Shown: positions 32,214 to 41,372, counted from the stretch's first letter. The stretch is DNA of 64,000 nucleotides from JAVBJV01 sp031555315 (GCA_031555315.1 JAVBUO010000007.1:32835-96834); one strand, 5' to 3'. The notes: a model not told the origin generated them from the sequence alone. Made by a program: numbers and translations.

Positions 32214-32693
32214 ATGACGCAGCGCGAAGATATCGCCACGATGCTCGAACGGGCCGAGGCCTGTTGCGCTGCGCGTGCCGCCAAGCTGACGGCCTTGCGC
32301 CGCGATGTGCTGGAACTGATTCTGCGGGCCGGGCAGCCGGTCGGCGCGTATACACTGCTCGACCAGCTCAAGCAGCGCCGGACGGGCGCCGCACCGCCAA
32401 CCGTGTACCGGGCGCTGGATTTTCTGCTGGAGCAGGGGCTGGTGCACAAGGTCGAGCGTCTGAATGCGTTCGTCGCGTGTCTGTGCGGCAACGTTCATGC
32501 GCATTGCGCGCATGGCCATGTGCATCCGGTGCAGTTCCTGATCTGCCGGCAGTGCAACGCCGTGACCGAACTCGACGATCACGACGTGCTGCACAGCATC
32601 GAAAAGGCGGCCGCCCGCAGCGGCTTCAGACCGGTCCGCGCGACGGTCGAGGTCGAGGGGATCTGCGCGGCCTGTGCGAAGGCCGCGGCATGA
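32214..32693 (+). CDS. zur: Zur-type Fur-family zinc regulator
   Basis: A 159-residue Fur-family regulator. The N-terminal winged helix includes LTALRRDVLELILRAGQPVGAYTLLDQLK and APPTVYRALDFLLEQGLVHKVE. Structural zinc cysteines are paired as FLICRQCNAV and GICAACAKA, and the His-rich CAHGHVHPVQF holds regulatory metal ligands. The segment RLNAFVACLC matches Zur rather than Fur. With bound zinc it represses uptake and zinc-sparing genes. It is divergent from hisI across a Zur-like box. Confidence 0.92.
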   Translation: MTQREDIATMLERAEACCAARAAKLTALRRDVLELILRAGQPVGAYTLLDQLKQRRTGAAPPTVYRALDFLLEQGLVHKVERLNAFVACLCGNVHAHCAHGHVHPVQFLICRQCNAVTELDDHDVLHSIEKAAARSGFRPVRATVEVEGICAACAKAAA

Positions 32694-32694
32694 G

Positions 32695-33900
32695 TTACGC
32701 GCGGCGCAGGAACGCGAAGGCGCTTTCCAGATCGGCGATCAGGTCGGCGGTGTCTTCCAGCCCGATCTGAAAGCGGATGGTCGGGCCGCCCAGGGTGATC
32801 GGGGTGGCGGTGCGCGTGATGACCGGATTGGTCGGCAGCGCCAGACTTTCGTAACCACCCCACGATGCGCCGATCCCGAACAGTTTCAGGTTATCGACCA
32901 TCGCCCAGACCGAGTCCTGGCTGAATTCGGGTTTGAAAGTCACCCCGAACAGACTGCAGGCACCGGTGAAGTCGCGCTTCCAGATCTCGTGCCCCGGCGC
33001 GCCGGGCAGGGCGGGGTGCAGCACGCGCAGCACTTCCGGGCGAGCGGCGAACCAGCGCGCCATTTCCATGCCGGCGGCTTCCTGCGCCTTCAGGCGCACG
33101 CCCATGGTGCGCGCGCCGCGCAGCGCCAGCCAGCAATCGTCGGGCGAGGCGTGATGTCCCTGCGCGGTGGCGCAGTTGCGGATGGTCTGCCAGTCGGCGT
33201 CGCTGTTGGTGGTGATGCTGCCCAGCACGATGTCCGAATGGCCGCCGACATATTTGGTCAGCGCCTGGATCGACACGTCGACGCCGTGTTTGAACGGCTG
33301 GAAGGTCTGGATGCCCCAGGTGTTGTCCATCAGCACCTTGGCGCCCGCCGCGTGCGCAATGCGGGCGATGGCCGGGATGTCCTGCATCTCGAACGTGTGC
33401 GAGCCGGGGCTTTCCGTGTAGACGACCTTGGTGTTCGGGCGGATCAGCGCGGCCAGGGCGGTCTCGCTGACCAGCGGGTCGTAGTATTCGACCTCTACGC
33501 CGAAACGCTGTAGCTCCGAATTCGCGAAGTTGCGCGCCGGTCCGTACACGCTGTCCGGGATCAGTACATGATCGCCGGCCGACAGATACGCCATCAGCGA
33601 CACGGTGACCGCGGCCAGCCCGGTCGAGACGATCTGGCAGCGCGTGCCGCCCTCGATCGCGCAGATCACGTCTTCCAGCGCGTGGTGGTTGGGGCCGCCC
33701 ATCGTGCCGTAGGTCAGCGCCTGATCGTATTTCAGCGCCGCAGCCTGTGCCCGGTGCGCGCAGGATTCGAACAGCACGGTCGAACCGCGATAGACCGGCA
33801 GGTTGACGAACCCGCGCGTGCGCACGCCCGGCCGGCCGGCATGCACGAGCTGCGTTCCAAGGCCGGGTGCGCGGTCGGAGAAGTGGTTGTCTTTGGGCAT
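32695..33900 (-). CDS. metC: Cystathionine beta-lyase
   Basis: A 401-residue Cys/Met-metabolism PLP enzyme. Features are YGTMGGPNHHALEDVICAIEGG, the substrate-binding YTESPGSHTFEMQDI, and the PLP lysine in IQALTKYVGGHSDIV (near residue 215). The closest family signature is cystathionine beta-lyase, which makes homocysteine, pyruvate and ammonia from cystathionine; gamma-lyase activity cannot be excluded. It starts immediately after the sseA stop and is the last gene of the NUDIX-alaX-sseA-metC unit. Confidence 0.9.
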   Translation of the reverse strand: MPKDNHFSDRAPGLGTQLVHAGRPGVRTRGFVNLPVYRGSTVLFESCAHRAQAAALKYDQALTYGTMGGPNHHALEDVICAIEGGTRCQIVSTGLAAVTVSLMAYLSAGDHVLIPDSVYGPARNFANSELQRFGVEVEYYDPLVSETALAALIRPNTKVVYTESPGSHTFEMQDIPAIARIAHAAGAKVLMDNTWGIQTFQPFKHGVDVSIQALTKYVGGHSDIVLGSITTNSDADWQTIRNCATAQGHHASPDDCWLALRGARTMGVRLKAQEAAGMEMARWFAARPEVLRVLHPALPGAPGHEIWKRDFTGACSLFGVTFKPEFSQDSVWAMVDNLKLFGIGASWGGYESLALPTNPVITRTATPITLGGPTIRFQIGLEDTADLIADLESAFAFLRRA

Positions 33901-34755
33901 TCAGTCGGTCTCCACGGGCGTGTCGGGGCGGCCGCCCCATTCGGTCCAGGACCCGTCGTAAACGCGCCCTTGCGGCAGGCCGGCCAATGCCAGCCCGAGG
34001 GTGAGGATGCAGGCGGTTACCCCGGTCCCACAAGACGTGATCACAGGTTGATTTTTCTGCACCCCGGCTTGCGCAAAACGTGCGCGCAGAGCGGCGGGGT
34101 CGCGGAAGGTCTGATCGTCGTTCAGCAGATCGGTGTAGGGCACGTTCACGGCACCCGGCATGTGGCCGCCGCGCATGCCGGCGCGCGGTTCCGGCACGGC
34201 GCCGCTGAAGCGCCCGGCGGCGCGTGCATCGAGGATCAGCGCATCGCGCGCTGCGACGTGACGCAGCATGTCGCCGATGCCGGCGAGGCGCGCGGCGCGG
34301 AAGTCGGGGCGGAACGTTGCCGGCGCCGCGGCGCGTGCCGGGCCGCTTTCCACGGTGCGGTTTTCTTTCAGCCATTTCGGCAGGCCGCCGTCGAGCACGG
34401 CGGTATTGGCGTGGCCGAACAGTTCCATCATCCACCAGCCGCGCGCTGCGGAGGCCAGTCCTTTCTGGTCGTAGAACACCACGCGGCTGTCGTTGGAAAC
34501 CCCCAGCGCGCCGATCATTTTCGCGAAGGCGCCTGCGGTGGGGACCATATGCGGCAGGTCGGTGTCCTGATCGGCGATCGCGTCGATGTCGAAGAACCGC
34601 GCGCCGGGAATGTGCGCTTTCAGGAATTCCGCCGCGCCGTCGCGGTTTTCGTTCGGCAGATATTTCGTGCAGTCGAACACCACGAGATCCGGCGTGCCCA
34701 GCGCGGAGGCCAGCCAGGCGGTGGAGACCAGCGGTGTATTCGTCGTTTTGCTCAT
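33901..34755 (-). CDS. sseA: 3-mercaptopyruvate sulfurtransferase
   Basis: A 284-residue tandem-rhodanese protein. The catalytic Cys242 lies in VITSCGTGVTACI, and the CG[S/T]GVTA loop is that of mercaptopyruvate sulfurtransferases rather than thiosulfate enzymes. The inactive N-terminal rhodanese domain spans about residues 12-130. It transfers sulfur from 3-mercaptopyruvate to a thiol acceptor. It overlaps alaX by 4 nt and abuts metC, linking cysteine and methionine metabolism. Confidence 0.93.
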   Translation of the reverse strand: MSKTTNTPLVSTAWLASALGTPDLVVFDCTKYLPNENRDGAAEFLKAHIPGARFFDIDAIADQDTDLPHMVPTAGAFAKMIGALGVSNDSRVVFYDQKGLASAARGWWMMELFGHANTAVLDGGLPKWLKENRTVESGPARAAAPATFRPDFRAARLAGIGDMLRHVAARDALILDARAAGRFSGAVPEPRAGMRGGHMPGAVNVPYTDLLNDDQTFRDPAALRARFAQAGVQKNQPVITSCGTGVTACILTLGLALAGLPQGRVYDGSWTEWGGRPDTPVETD

Positions 34756-35468
34756 GCGATCAGAGTCACCACCACGCGGCGGTTGGACTTCCCCTTGTTT
34801 TCGATTTTGGTGATCTCGACGCGGCCGATCTCGCCGGTGCGCGCCACATGCGTGCCGCCGCAGGGTTGGCGGTCGATGGGGGCGGTGTCATCGCCGATCG
34901 TCACCAGACGGATGCGGCCCGCGCCACGCGGTGGCTGTACGGACAGCGTGCGCACGATACCGGGATTGGCATCGAGTTCGGTATCGGTGATCCAGCTTTG
35001 CGAAACAGCGTGATCCTGGGCGATCAGCGCGTTCAGTTTTTCGGTCAGGGCTTCTTTGGTGGGCGGCGACGGCAGATCGAAATCCAGGCGCGATTTGTCG
35101 GCGCCGATCTGCCCGCCGGTCACGCCGGCGCCGGGGATCAGGCTGCACAACAGATGCAGTGACGTATGCATGCGCATCAGACGATGGCGCCGATCCCAGT
35201 CGAGAAGCATGTCCGTCTGCGCGCCGGGCGCGGGCAGGGGCGCGCTATCGGCGGGCACGTGGATCACCGTCTCGCCGTCGCCTTTGACGGTGGTGACGAT
35301 CGGTATTTCGGTGCCATTACAGCGCAGTGTGCCGCAGTCGCCGGGCTGCCCGCCCGACTGCGGATAGAAGATCGTCCGGTCCAGCACGATCGCGCCGGGA
35401 ACGGCCGAGACGACCTGCGCCGTTGCCTGCCGCAGATACGGATCGTCGCGGAACAGAAGCGTCGTCAT
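34752..35468 (-). CDS. alaX: AlaX-type alanyl-tRNA editing protein
   Basis: A 238-residue free-standing homologue of the AlaRS editing domain. Zinc ligands are MHTSLHLL (H-x3-H, near residue 102) and PCGGTHV (C-x3-H, near residue 206). The N-terminal FYPQSGGQPGD block is also conserved. AlaX proteins hydrolyse Ser- or Gly-charged tRNA-Ala. It is cotranscribed with sseA by overlap. Mischarging with small amino acids such as serine ties it loosely to the sulfur amino-acid genes beside it. Confidence 0.92.
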   Translation of the reverse strand: MTTLLFRDDPYLRQATAQVVSAVPGAIVLDRTIFYPQSGGQPGDCGTLRCNGTEIPIVTTVKGDGETVIHVPADSAPLPAPGAQTDMLLDWDRRHRLMRMHTSLHLLCSLIPGAGVTGGQIGADKSRLDFDLPSPPTKEALTEKLNALIAQDHAVSQSWITDTELDANPGIVRTLSVQPPRGAGRIRLVTIGDDTAPIDRQPCGGTHVARTGEIGRVEITKIENKGKSNRRVVVTLIA

Positions 35469-35480
35469 GCGTTTCCTCTT

Positions 35481-35512
35481 TCAAAGACCGGCCCAACTCA
35501 AAGACCGGCCCA
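35481..35512. repeat. 15-bp direct repeat, 17-bp period, at the NUDIX stop
   Basis: TCAAAGACCGGCCCA occurs at 35481-35495 and again at 35498-35512. The second copy contains the NUDIX stop codon and last codons, so the gene tail has been duplicated. Confidence 0.9.
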
Positions 35513-36142
35513 TGCCTTGCGCAGTTCGGCACGTTTTGCCGCCAGCCACAAGAGCGCGACCAGAATCACCGCGTTGTTGAATCTGCCCGCCAGCGCATCG
35601 GCGATCGCCCGCTCGGCGGGGACGACGCGCACGCGGATGTTCTCGTTCTCTTCGGGCAGGCCGTGATGACCGGCAATCCCGTCGGCATCGGCGGCGGGGG
35701 CGCTAATGCAGGCGGCGAACAGCGTGACGTGTTCGTCGCAGCCGCCGGGCATCAGCATGAAATGGCTGATACGTTCGATGTGCGTGGCACTCAGCCCGGT
35801 TTCCTCGGCCAGTTCGCGGCGCGCGCAGGTCTCGGCATCTTCCCCTGCATCGGACAGGCCGGCGACCACTTCGGTGATGACAGGCGGAAAACCGGCGGTG
35901 AGGGCGGGCAGGCGGAACTGTTCGATCAGTACCACGCAATCGCTGACGGGATCGTAGGGCAGCACCGCCACCGCGCCGCCGCGCCGCCACAGCTCCCAGG
36001 TCAGGATGCCGGACATCGCGCCATCGAAGCGGCGATAACGAAAGCGGACTCTCTGCAATGCAAACCGCCCGTTCCACGGGGTTTCCATCGACAGAAGCTC
36101 CATATCCGGATGGCTGGGGATGGCGAGAGGCGCGTTTTTCAC
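35498..36142 (-). CDS. NUDIX hydrolase, ADP-ribose pyrophosphatase type
   Basis: A 214-residue NUDIX protein of the NudF (ADP-ribose pyrophosphatase) type. The Nudix box reads GLSDAGEDAETCARRELAEETGL (near residues 95-117) with REL and EE metal ligands. Upstream sits EQFRLPAL, typical of NudF/YffH enzymes, and downstream the PGGCDEHVTLFAA loop. It splits ADP-ribose or related nucleotide sugars. The GTG at 36142 with AGGA eight bases upstream is preferred over the ATG at 36103. Its tail is duplicated just after the stop. Confidence 0.88.
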   Translation of the reverse strand: MKNAPLAIPSHPDMELLSMETPWNGRFALQRVRFRYRRFDGAMSGILTWELWRRGGAVAVLPYDPVSDCVVLIEQFRLPALTAGFPPVITEVVAGLSDAGEDAETCARRELAEETGLSATHIERISHFMLMPGGCDEHVTLFAACISAPAADADGIAGHHGLPEENENIRVRVVPAERAIADALAGRFNNAVILVALLWLAAKRAELRKAWAGL

Positions 36143-36391
36143 GAGGTGATTCCTGTTGGGCAAGTCAGCGGTATTATCTTGATAGTTTAATAACACAGAA
36201 AATATACGGATATGCGTTTTCGAAAACCCTGGACTGGATACGAAAAGAGTCGAAATTCTGTTGGGGCTGAGCCTGGTGATCGCGGCACGAAATGCCAGTG
36301 CGGCAGAAATGGCAGCCCGCCGCAAGGGGTGACTTGATTCGCCCGTGAACTGTCCTAGCCTGCGCGGGTGGGTAGGGGCGTGTGATTCTCG

Positions 36392-37288
36392 ATGAGCGAT
36401 TCCATCGATCTGGCGCGCGCGCGACGGCATGCGATTCTGTGCATTCTGGGCGCGTCGGCGGCGTTCGCGGCGGCGGCCGTCTGCGTGAAGGCGGTGGCCG
36501 GGCGCATCCCCGTGATGGAGATCGTGTTCTTTCGCAGCCTGTTCGTGATTCCCGCCCTGCTGCCGTCGCTGCTGGCGCTGGGCGGGCTGTCGGCGCTGCG
36601 CACCACGCGGCCATTCGGGCATCTGATGCGCACGGTGTTCGGGCTGATCGGCATGGGAACCGCGTTCTACGGATACGCCAACCTGCCGCTGGCGATGGTG
36701 ACGGCGCTGGGCTTCGCGATGCCGCTGTTTCTGACCGTGCTGTCGGTCACGCTGCTGAAGGAAACCGTCGGCTGGCGGCGCATATCGGCGGTGCTGGTCG
36801 GGTTTGCCGGCATGCTGATCATGGTGCGGCCGTGGAATGCGTCGGCCGAAACCTCGCTCTGGGCCGCGATGGTGGTGGTGGTGGGGGTTTTCTTCTGGGC
36901 GCTGGCGATGGTCACCATTCGCAAGATGGGTGCGTCGGGCGAACGCAACGTGACGATCGTCATCTGGTTTTCGATCGGCGGCGCGCTTATCTCGGGCACC
37001 TGGGCGGCCTTCGAATGGGTGACGCCGGTGGGATGGGAATGGGTGTTCCTGATCGCCACCGGGGTGATCTCGGCGCTGGCACAGATGCTGATGACGGAAG
37101 CCTATCGTTCGGGCGAGACGACACTGGTCGCGCCCTTCGAATACGGGGCCATCCTTTACACGATGGCGTTCGGTTTCCTGATTTGGGGCGAGGTGCCCGA
37201 GATCTGGCATTTCGCCGGTACCGTGGTGCTGGTGCTGTCGGGCCTTTACATCTGGCACCGCGAGGTCGTGCTGAAGAAGGGGCAATAG
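36392..37288 (+). CDS. EamA/DMT-family transporter
   Basis: A 298-residue protein with ten predicted membrane helices in two EamA repeats (about residues 15-150 and 160-292). Typical sequences are FFRSLFVIPALLPSL, ALGFAMPLFLTVLSVTLLKETVGWRR and the second-half LVAPFEYGAILYTMAFGFLIWGEVPE. DMT exporters pump metabolites such as amino acids outward, but the substrate cannot be predicted. Not in an operon. Confidence 0.9.
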   Translation: MSDSIDLARARRHAILCILGASAAFAAAAVCVKAVAGRIPVMEIVFFRSLFVIPALLPSLLALGGLSALRTTRPFGHLMRTVFGLIGMGTAFYGYANLPLAMVTALGFAMPLFLTVLSVTLLKETVGWRRISAVLVGFAGMLIMVRPWNASAETSLWAAMVVVVGVFFWALAMVTIRKMGASGERNVTIVIWFSIGGALISGTWAAFEWVTPVGWEWVFLIATGVISALAQMLMTEAYRSGETTLVAPFEYGAILYTMAFGFLIWGEVPEIWHFAGTVVLVLSGLYIWHREVVLKKGQ

Positions 37289-37289
37289 C

Positions 37290-37321
37290 AAAAGGCGGGC
37301 CGTCCGGGCGGACGGCCCGCC
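37290..37321 (-). terminator. Hairpin terminator, alcohol dehydrogenase side
   Basis: A 12-bp perfect stem (GGCGGGCCGTCC/GGACGGCCCGCC, 37294-37305 and 37310-37321) with a 4-nt loop. On the minus strand it is followed by TTTT, so it fits termination of the dehydrogenase gene; it would also block the opposing DMT transcript. Confidence 0.65.
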
Positions 37322-37342
37322 CGGGCGGCCTGTGGCAGTGCA

Positions 37343-38419
37343 TCAGGGCGTGATGGCGACTTTCAGCACACCGTCGCGCTGGTTGGCGAACAGATCGTAG
37401 GCGGCTTCGATCTGATCCAGTTTGAAACGGTGCGTGACCAGCCCGCCGAGATCGACGCGGCCCGACGAGACGACTTCCAGCATACGGCGCATGCGTTCCT
37501 TGCCGCCCGGGCACAGGGTGGTGCGGATGGTCTTGTCGCCCAGACCAGCGGCGAAAGCATCCAGCGGAACCTTCAGGTCGGTCGAATAGACGCCGAGGCT
37601 CGACAGCGTTCCGCCGGGGCGCACGACGCGCAGCGCGCCTTCGAACGTCGCCTGCGTGCCAAGCGATTCGATCGCCACATCCACGCCGCGTCCGTCGGTC
37701 AGGCGCATGATCGCTTCGACCGGATCTTCCTTCTTGAAATCGACGACGTGATCGGCGCCCATGCGTTTCGACATTTCCATGCGCGCCGGCACGGTATCGA
37801 CGGTGATGATCCTCGTCGCACCCATCAATTTGGCGCCGGCCGTGGCGCACAGGCCGATCGGTCCCTGCGCGAAGATCGCTACCGTGTCGCCGATCCTGAT
37901 TCCGCCGCTTTCAGCGCCCGAGAAACCGGTCGACATGATGTCGGGGCACATCAGCACCTGTTCGTCGGTCACGTTGTCGGCGATCGGGGCGAGGTTGGCC
38001 ATCGCATCGGGCACGCGCAGATATTCGGCCTGGCAACCATCGATCGTGTTGCCGAATTTCCAGCCGCCGATCGCTTCCCAGCCGTGCTTGGTGCCCGCGC
38101 CGTCCTGCGATCCGCATCCGCACAGACAGGCATTGCTCCATCCCGAAGGGGTGATAGCCCCGGCGATGACACGCTGGCCTTCCTTGAATCCTTTGACCCC
38201 GGAGCCGAGGCGTTCGATCACGCCGACCGGTTCGTGCCCGACGGTCAGCCCCTTGGCGACGGGGTATTCGCCTTTCAGGATATGCACATCGGTGCCACAG
38301 ATCGTCGTGGTGGTGATGCGCATCAGGGCATCGTTGGGTCCGATTTCGGGAATTGGTTTATCGTCGAGTACGATCCGCCCCTTGTCGACGAAAATGGCCG
38401 CCTTCATTTTCTTAGCCAT
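37343..38419 (-). CDS. Zinc-dependent NAD(P) alcohol dehydrogenase
   Basis: A 358-residue medium-chain dehydrogenase. Catalytic zinc ligands are Cys in TICGTDVHI (residue 41) and the HE pair in GHEPVGV (near 61). The cofactor motif is GDTVAIFAQGPIGLCATAGAK. The usual four-cysteine structural zinc lobe is replaced by ACLCGCGSQDG, the pattern seen in the isopropanol/short secondary-alcohol type of Clostridium beijerinckii. It likely interconverts secondary alcohols and ketones or aldehydes. A lone gene. Confidence 0.9.
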   Translation of the reverse strand: MAKKMKAAIFVDKGRIVLDDKPIPEIGPNDALMRITTTTICGTDVHILKGEYPVAKGLTVGHEPVGVIERLGSGVKGFKEGQRVIAGAITPSGWSNACLCGCGSQDGAGTKHGWEAIGGWKFGNTIDGCQAEYLRVPDAMANLAPIADNVTDEQVLMCPDIMSTGFSGAESGGIRIGDTVAIFAQGPIGLCATAGAKLMGATRIITVDTVPARMEMSKRMGADHVVDFKKEDPVEAIMRLTDGRGVDVAIESLGTQATFEGALRVVRPGGTLSSLGVYSTDLKVPLDAFAAGLGDKTIRTTLCPGGKERMRRMLEVVSSGRVDLGGLVTHRFKLDQIEAAYDLFANQRDGVLKVAITP

Positions 38420-38653
38420 ACGTGCTGCCTTCCGGTTGGAAAAACCCCTCGGAGGCTGAATGGAAAAGCGGTGATCGCGTATTAAGTGGCATAACGTGCG
38501 GTTCCGCGGCTATCGGCGAAGCTCTGTGTTTCGGAGCAGCGCCGCTCCAGTTTCAACCCGAGTGTTTTTTGGTTTACTTGACCTCGGCATTCTAGCTCAA
38601 AAGGAGAATCTGTCACGCATTTCCGATACGGAAAGTGTGGCTGGCGACAGGTT

Positions 38654-39844
38654 TTACCGTGGCTGCCTACCGGAACTGTGCGGTGATTGTGTTATGGCAG
38701 ATAGCATACAAACTGCGGTGTCCAGAATGTTGCGCGCGGCGGCCATGCTGGGCGTTTCGTCTTTTGGCGGATGCAGGGCGGCAAGCGATGGTGCGCAGGC
38801 ACTACGCTGTGCCTGTGCGGCCTGCGGATCGGTGATCAGCGACAACAGGCGCGGTGTCAGTTTATCCGGGGTGCAGTCTCCCTGCAGCATTTCGGGCACC
38901 GCTTGATGACCGGCGATGATGTTCAGGATGCTGGCGTACGGTACCTTCAGCATGCGGCGTACCAGTATGGCGGTGATGGGATTCACACGATAACACACCA
39001 GCATCGGCACTCCTGCCAGTGCAAGCTCCAGCGTCGACGTGCCGGATTTCGTCAGCGCAGCGGAGGCGGCGGCGAAGGCGTCGTATTTTTCGGCGGGATC
39101 GTCGATCAGGATCGGCGGCACCGGCCAGTCGAAGGCGCGCACGGCCACCTGCACGGGCGCGGCAACGGGCACCACGGGCACCAGGCCGGGGATCTGCGCG
39201 GTCAGGCGGCGCACGGTTTCGCCGAACACCGGCAGAATGCGTTTGACTTCGCTGTGACGCGAGCCGGGCATGACGATCAGCAGCTTCTGGTTTGCAGACA
39301 GGTTGTGCTGCTGGCGGAACCGCATGCCGTCGCCGCGATCGGCGCCGCTTTCCAGCACCGGATGGCCGACGAAATGCGCCTCCAGCCCGTGCTGCGCGAA
39401 GAAGGCTGGTTCGAACGGCAGCAGGCAGAGCAGGCGGTCCCACAATCCCGGGTATTTCTTCACGCGGTTTTCGCGCCAGGCCCAGACCTGCGGCGCAACA
39501 TAATGCACGCGCGGAATGCCGAGCGGTGCGATGCGCTTTAACAGGCGCAGTGTGAAGCCGGGGCTATCGATGGTGACGATGATATCCGGCTTTTGTGCGG
39601 CGATGTCGGCGACCGTTTCATCCAGCCGGCGCGCCAGCCGGCGCAGATTGGGCAGTATCTCGAGCAGGCCCATCAGAGCCAGCTCGCGCATGGGAAACAG
39701 CGAGGAAAACCCCAGCTCGCCCATGCGCGCGCCGCCAATTCCCGAAAATCTTGCATCGGGAAGCAAGGTGCGCAGAGCCGTGATCAATCGCGCCCCAAGC
39801 ACATCGCCCGAGGATTCACCGGCGACCAGATAGATATGCGTCAT
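38654..39844 (-). CDS. lpxB: Lipid-A-disaccharide synthase
   Basis: A 396-residue LpxB. Family blocks are LVAGESSGDVLGARLI at the start, IDSPGFTLRLLKR and HYVAPQVWAWRENRVKKY in the middle, and LTKSGTSTLELALAGVPMLVCYRVNP near residue 280. It joins UDP-diacylglucosamine and lipid X in Raetz-pathway lipid A synthesis on the inner membrane. The C-terminus extends past the usual end with a serine/proline-rich tail. It overlaps the nitrilase gene by 4 nt. lpxI and lpxA are not in the window. Confidence 0.95.
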   Translation of the reverse strand: MTHIYLVAGESSGDVLGARLITALRTLLPDARFSGIGGARMGELGFSSLFPMRELALMGLLEILPNLRRLARRLDETVADIAAQKPDIIVTIDSPGFTLRLLKRIAPLGIPRVHYVAPQVWAWRENRVKKYPGLWDRLLCLLPFEPAFFAQHGLEAHFVGHPVLESGADRGDGMRFRQQHNLSANQKLLIVMPGSRHSEVKRILPVFGETVRRLTAQIPGLVPVVPVAAPVQVAVRAFDWPVPPILIDDPAEKYDAFAAASAALTKSGTSTLELALAGVPMLVCYRVNPITAILVRRMLKVPYASILNIIAGHQAVPEMLQGDCTPDKLTPRLLSLITDPQAAQAQRSACAPSLAALHPPKDETPSMAAARNILDTAVCMLSAITQSPHSSGRQPR

Positions 39845-40722
39845 CCGAAATTGTGAACGCTGGCCGGGGCCGGACCGTCCGGCCAGTCGAGGTGATTACG
39901 CACGGCACCGTTGATCCGCACCCCATCGATCGCACTGCTGTCGAGCATCGCATGCACCCACTGTCCGGCATCCATGGCGCCGCGCGCGATGATGCCGTCT
40001 TCTGGAAAACCCTGATCCACCGGACTGTAGACTGCGGCATAGCCGCGATTGTTGTCCAGAGTCGCGCTCCAGGGGGCTTGGCCGATCGTTGGGGAAACCG
40101 CGACATAGCACTGGTTTTCGATTGCGCGGGTGCGCGCGGCCAGGCTGACGCGATTGAAGCCATGCATTGTGTCGGTACAAGTCGGTACCAGAATCAGCCA
40201 CGCCCCGGCATTGACCTGGGCGCGGACGAGATTCGGAAACTCGACGTCATAGCAGATGGCGATGCCGATCCTGCCCCATGGCGTGACGAAGACACCGGGG
40301 GCTTTCCCGGGCGACATGTTCCATTCTTCGGCTTCGAAGCGCGTCATCACCCGTTTTTCCTGCACCGCGACCCGGCCGTCCGGGGTGATCAGCGGCGCTA
40401 TGTTGATGGTGTCTTCTCCGCGCGGCCAGGGCAGGGTGCCGGGGAGCAGCCATTTCTTGTGGCGCTGGGCGACGTTGCACATCATGCGCAGGATCTGCGG
40501 GGCGTGGGCGCGCATGGCGGCGAGTTCGCTGACCGCGTCGGGTTTGTTGCGGCCGGCCAGACCGTTGCCGAGTTCGACGACGGCGTATTCCGGCATCACC
40601 AGAAGTTCTGCTGGACCTGCCGCGGTGACCAGACGGTTTAGCTTGGCTCCATAATCGGCCAGGCTGGCGAGACGGTCGATCCTGTATTGTAACAGGGCGA
40701 TATGGAGGCGCGTGGTGCTCAT
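39841..40722 (-). CDS. Carbon-nitrogen hydrolase (nitrilase superfamily)
   Basis: A 293-residue protein with the Glu-Lys-Cys triad: Glu in VMPEYAVVE (near residue 45), Lys in VQEKRVMTRFE (near 122) and Cys in GIAICYDVEFP (near 157). The substrate is unknown. A GNAT acetyltransferase gene sits directly upstream with a 41-nt gap; nitrilase plus GNAT pairs or fusions are a recurrent arrangement. The start at 40722 gives the family N-terminus (MSTTRLHIALLQ); the frame runs to 40761. Confidence 0.88.
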   Translation of the reverse strand: MSTTRLHIALLQYRIDRLASLADYGAKLNRLVTAAGPAELLVMPEYAVVELGNGLAGRNKPDAVSELAAMRAHAPQILRMMCNVAQRHKKWLLPGTLPWPRGEDTINIAPLITPDGRVAVQEKRVMTRFEAEEWNMSPGKAPGVFVTPWGRIGIAICYDVEFPNLVRAQVNAGAWLILVPTCTDTMHGFNRVSLAARTRAIENQCYVAVSPTIGQAPWSATLDNNRGYAAVYSPVDQGFPEDGIIARGAMDAGQWVHAMLDSSAIDGVRINGAVRNHLDWPDGPAPASVHNFG

Positions 40723-40763
40723 AATATGAAACGATGATATAGAAATGGTAATAATATGCAAAA

Positions 40764-41372
40764 CTATAAATTTTTAATCCAGAAAAGCAGCTTATGGGCT
40801 ATTTCTGCGGTATTTGTATATTCTCTCCAATTCATTACACAATATATATCAAAATGACAGCGATAGCCCCGGTTTGTCCAGAATTGTTGCAGGTCCTGTG
40901 CGTCCGCCGGGCGCCGCGGGTCGGCTGCATCGCGTTGCACGGCGCAGAAAGCGGTCGTTTTCGCGCCGAGTTGGCGGGCATGGGCTTCACGGGCGGCAAA
41001 AAAGGCAACGCCGATCCCGCGGCCGCGCCAGGCGGGTAGCAGAACGCTTTCTCCGAAATAGCAGATGCTGGAAATATCCATCCCCCGGTCACGGAAGGGG
41101 CGTGTGATGTCGTCAGTCTCGTGCGCCATCGGCAGGCAGGTGGAGGCGCCGACCGGTTCGCTGCCATCGAACGCGACCACGATGGCCGCGCCGGGACTTT
41201 GCGCATAACGGCGCAGATAGGCGGTTTCGTAGGCGTCGTCGCCGTCGTACAGATAAGGCCAGTCGCGAAACACCTGGATGCGCAATCGCGCCAATGCCGG
41301 TAACAGCGGTTGCAGTGCAGGGCCGGTTAGGGTCTTGATCTGAATCCCATCATTCTTCGACATAACTGTCAT
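40764..41372 (-). CDS. GNAT-family N-acetyltransferase
   Basis: A 202-residue acetyltransferase. The acetyl-CoA loop is LLPAWRGRGIGVAFFAAREAHAR (R-G-R-G-I-G, near residue 117). The N-terminus includes LARLRIQVFRDWPYLYDGD, a block shared with the GNAT proteins that pair with carbon-nitrogen hydrolases. The acceptor is unknown. The ATG at 41372 is one choice; the ATG at 41363 is three codons further in. It precedes the nitrilase-type gene on the same strand. Confidence 0.8.
   Translation of the reverse strand: MTVMSKNDGIQIKTLTGPALQPLLPALARLRIQVFRDWPYLYDGDDAYETAYLRRYAQSPGAAIVVAFDGSEPVGASTCLPMAHETDDITRPFRDRGMDISSICYFGESVLLPAWRGRGIGVAFFAAREAHARQLGAKTTAFCAVQRDAADPRRPADAQDLQQFWTNRGYRCHFDIYCVMNWREYTNTAEIAHKLLFWIKNL

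Noticed and set aside
36143..36391. A short frame ending in a helical ARNASAAEMAARRKG-like tail
   Set aside because: No start codon with a ribosome binding site lies in frame and no homology is recognised.
38496..38906. A 136-residue plus-strand frame before and across the lpxB end
   Set aside because: It overlaps lpxB antisense, with no ribosome binding site and no family features. The 234-bp gap 38420-38653 holds no clear gene.
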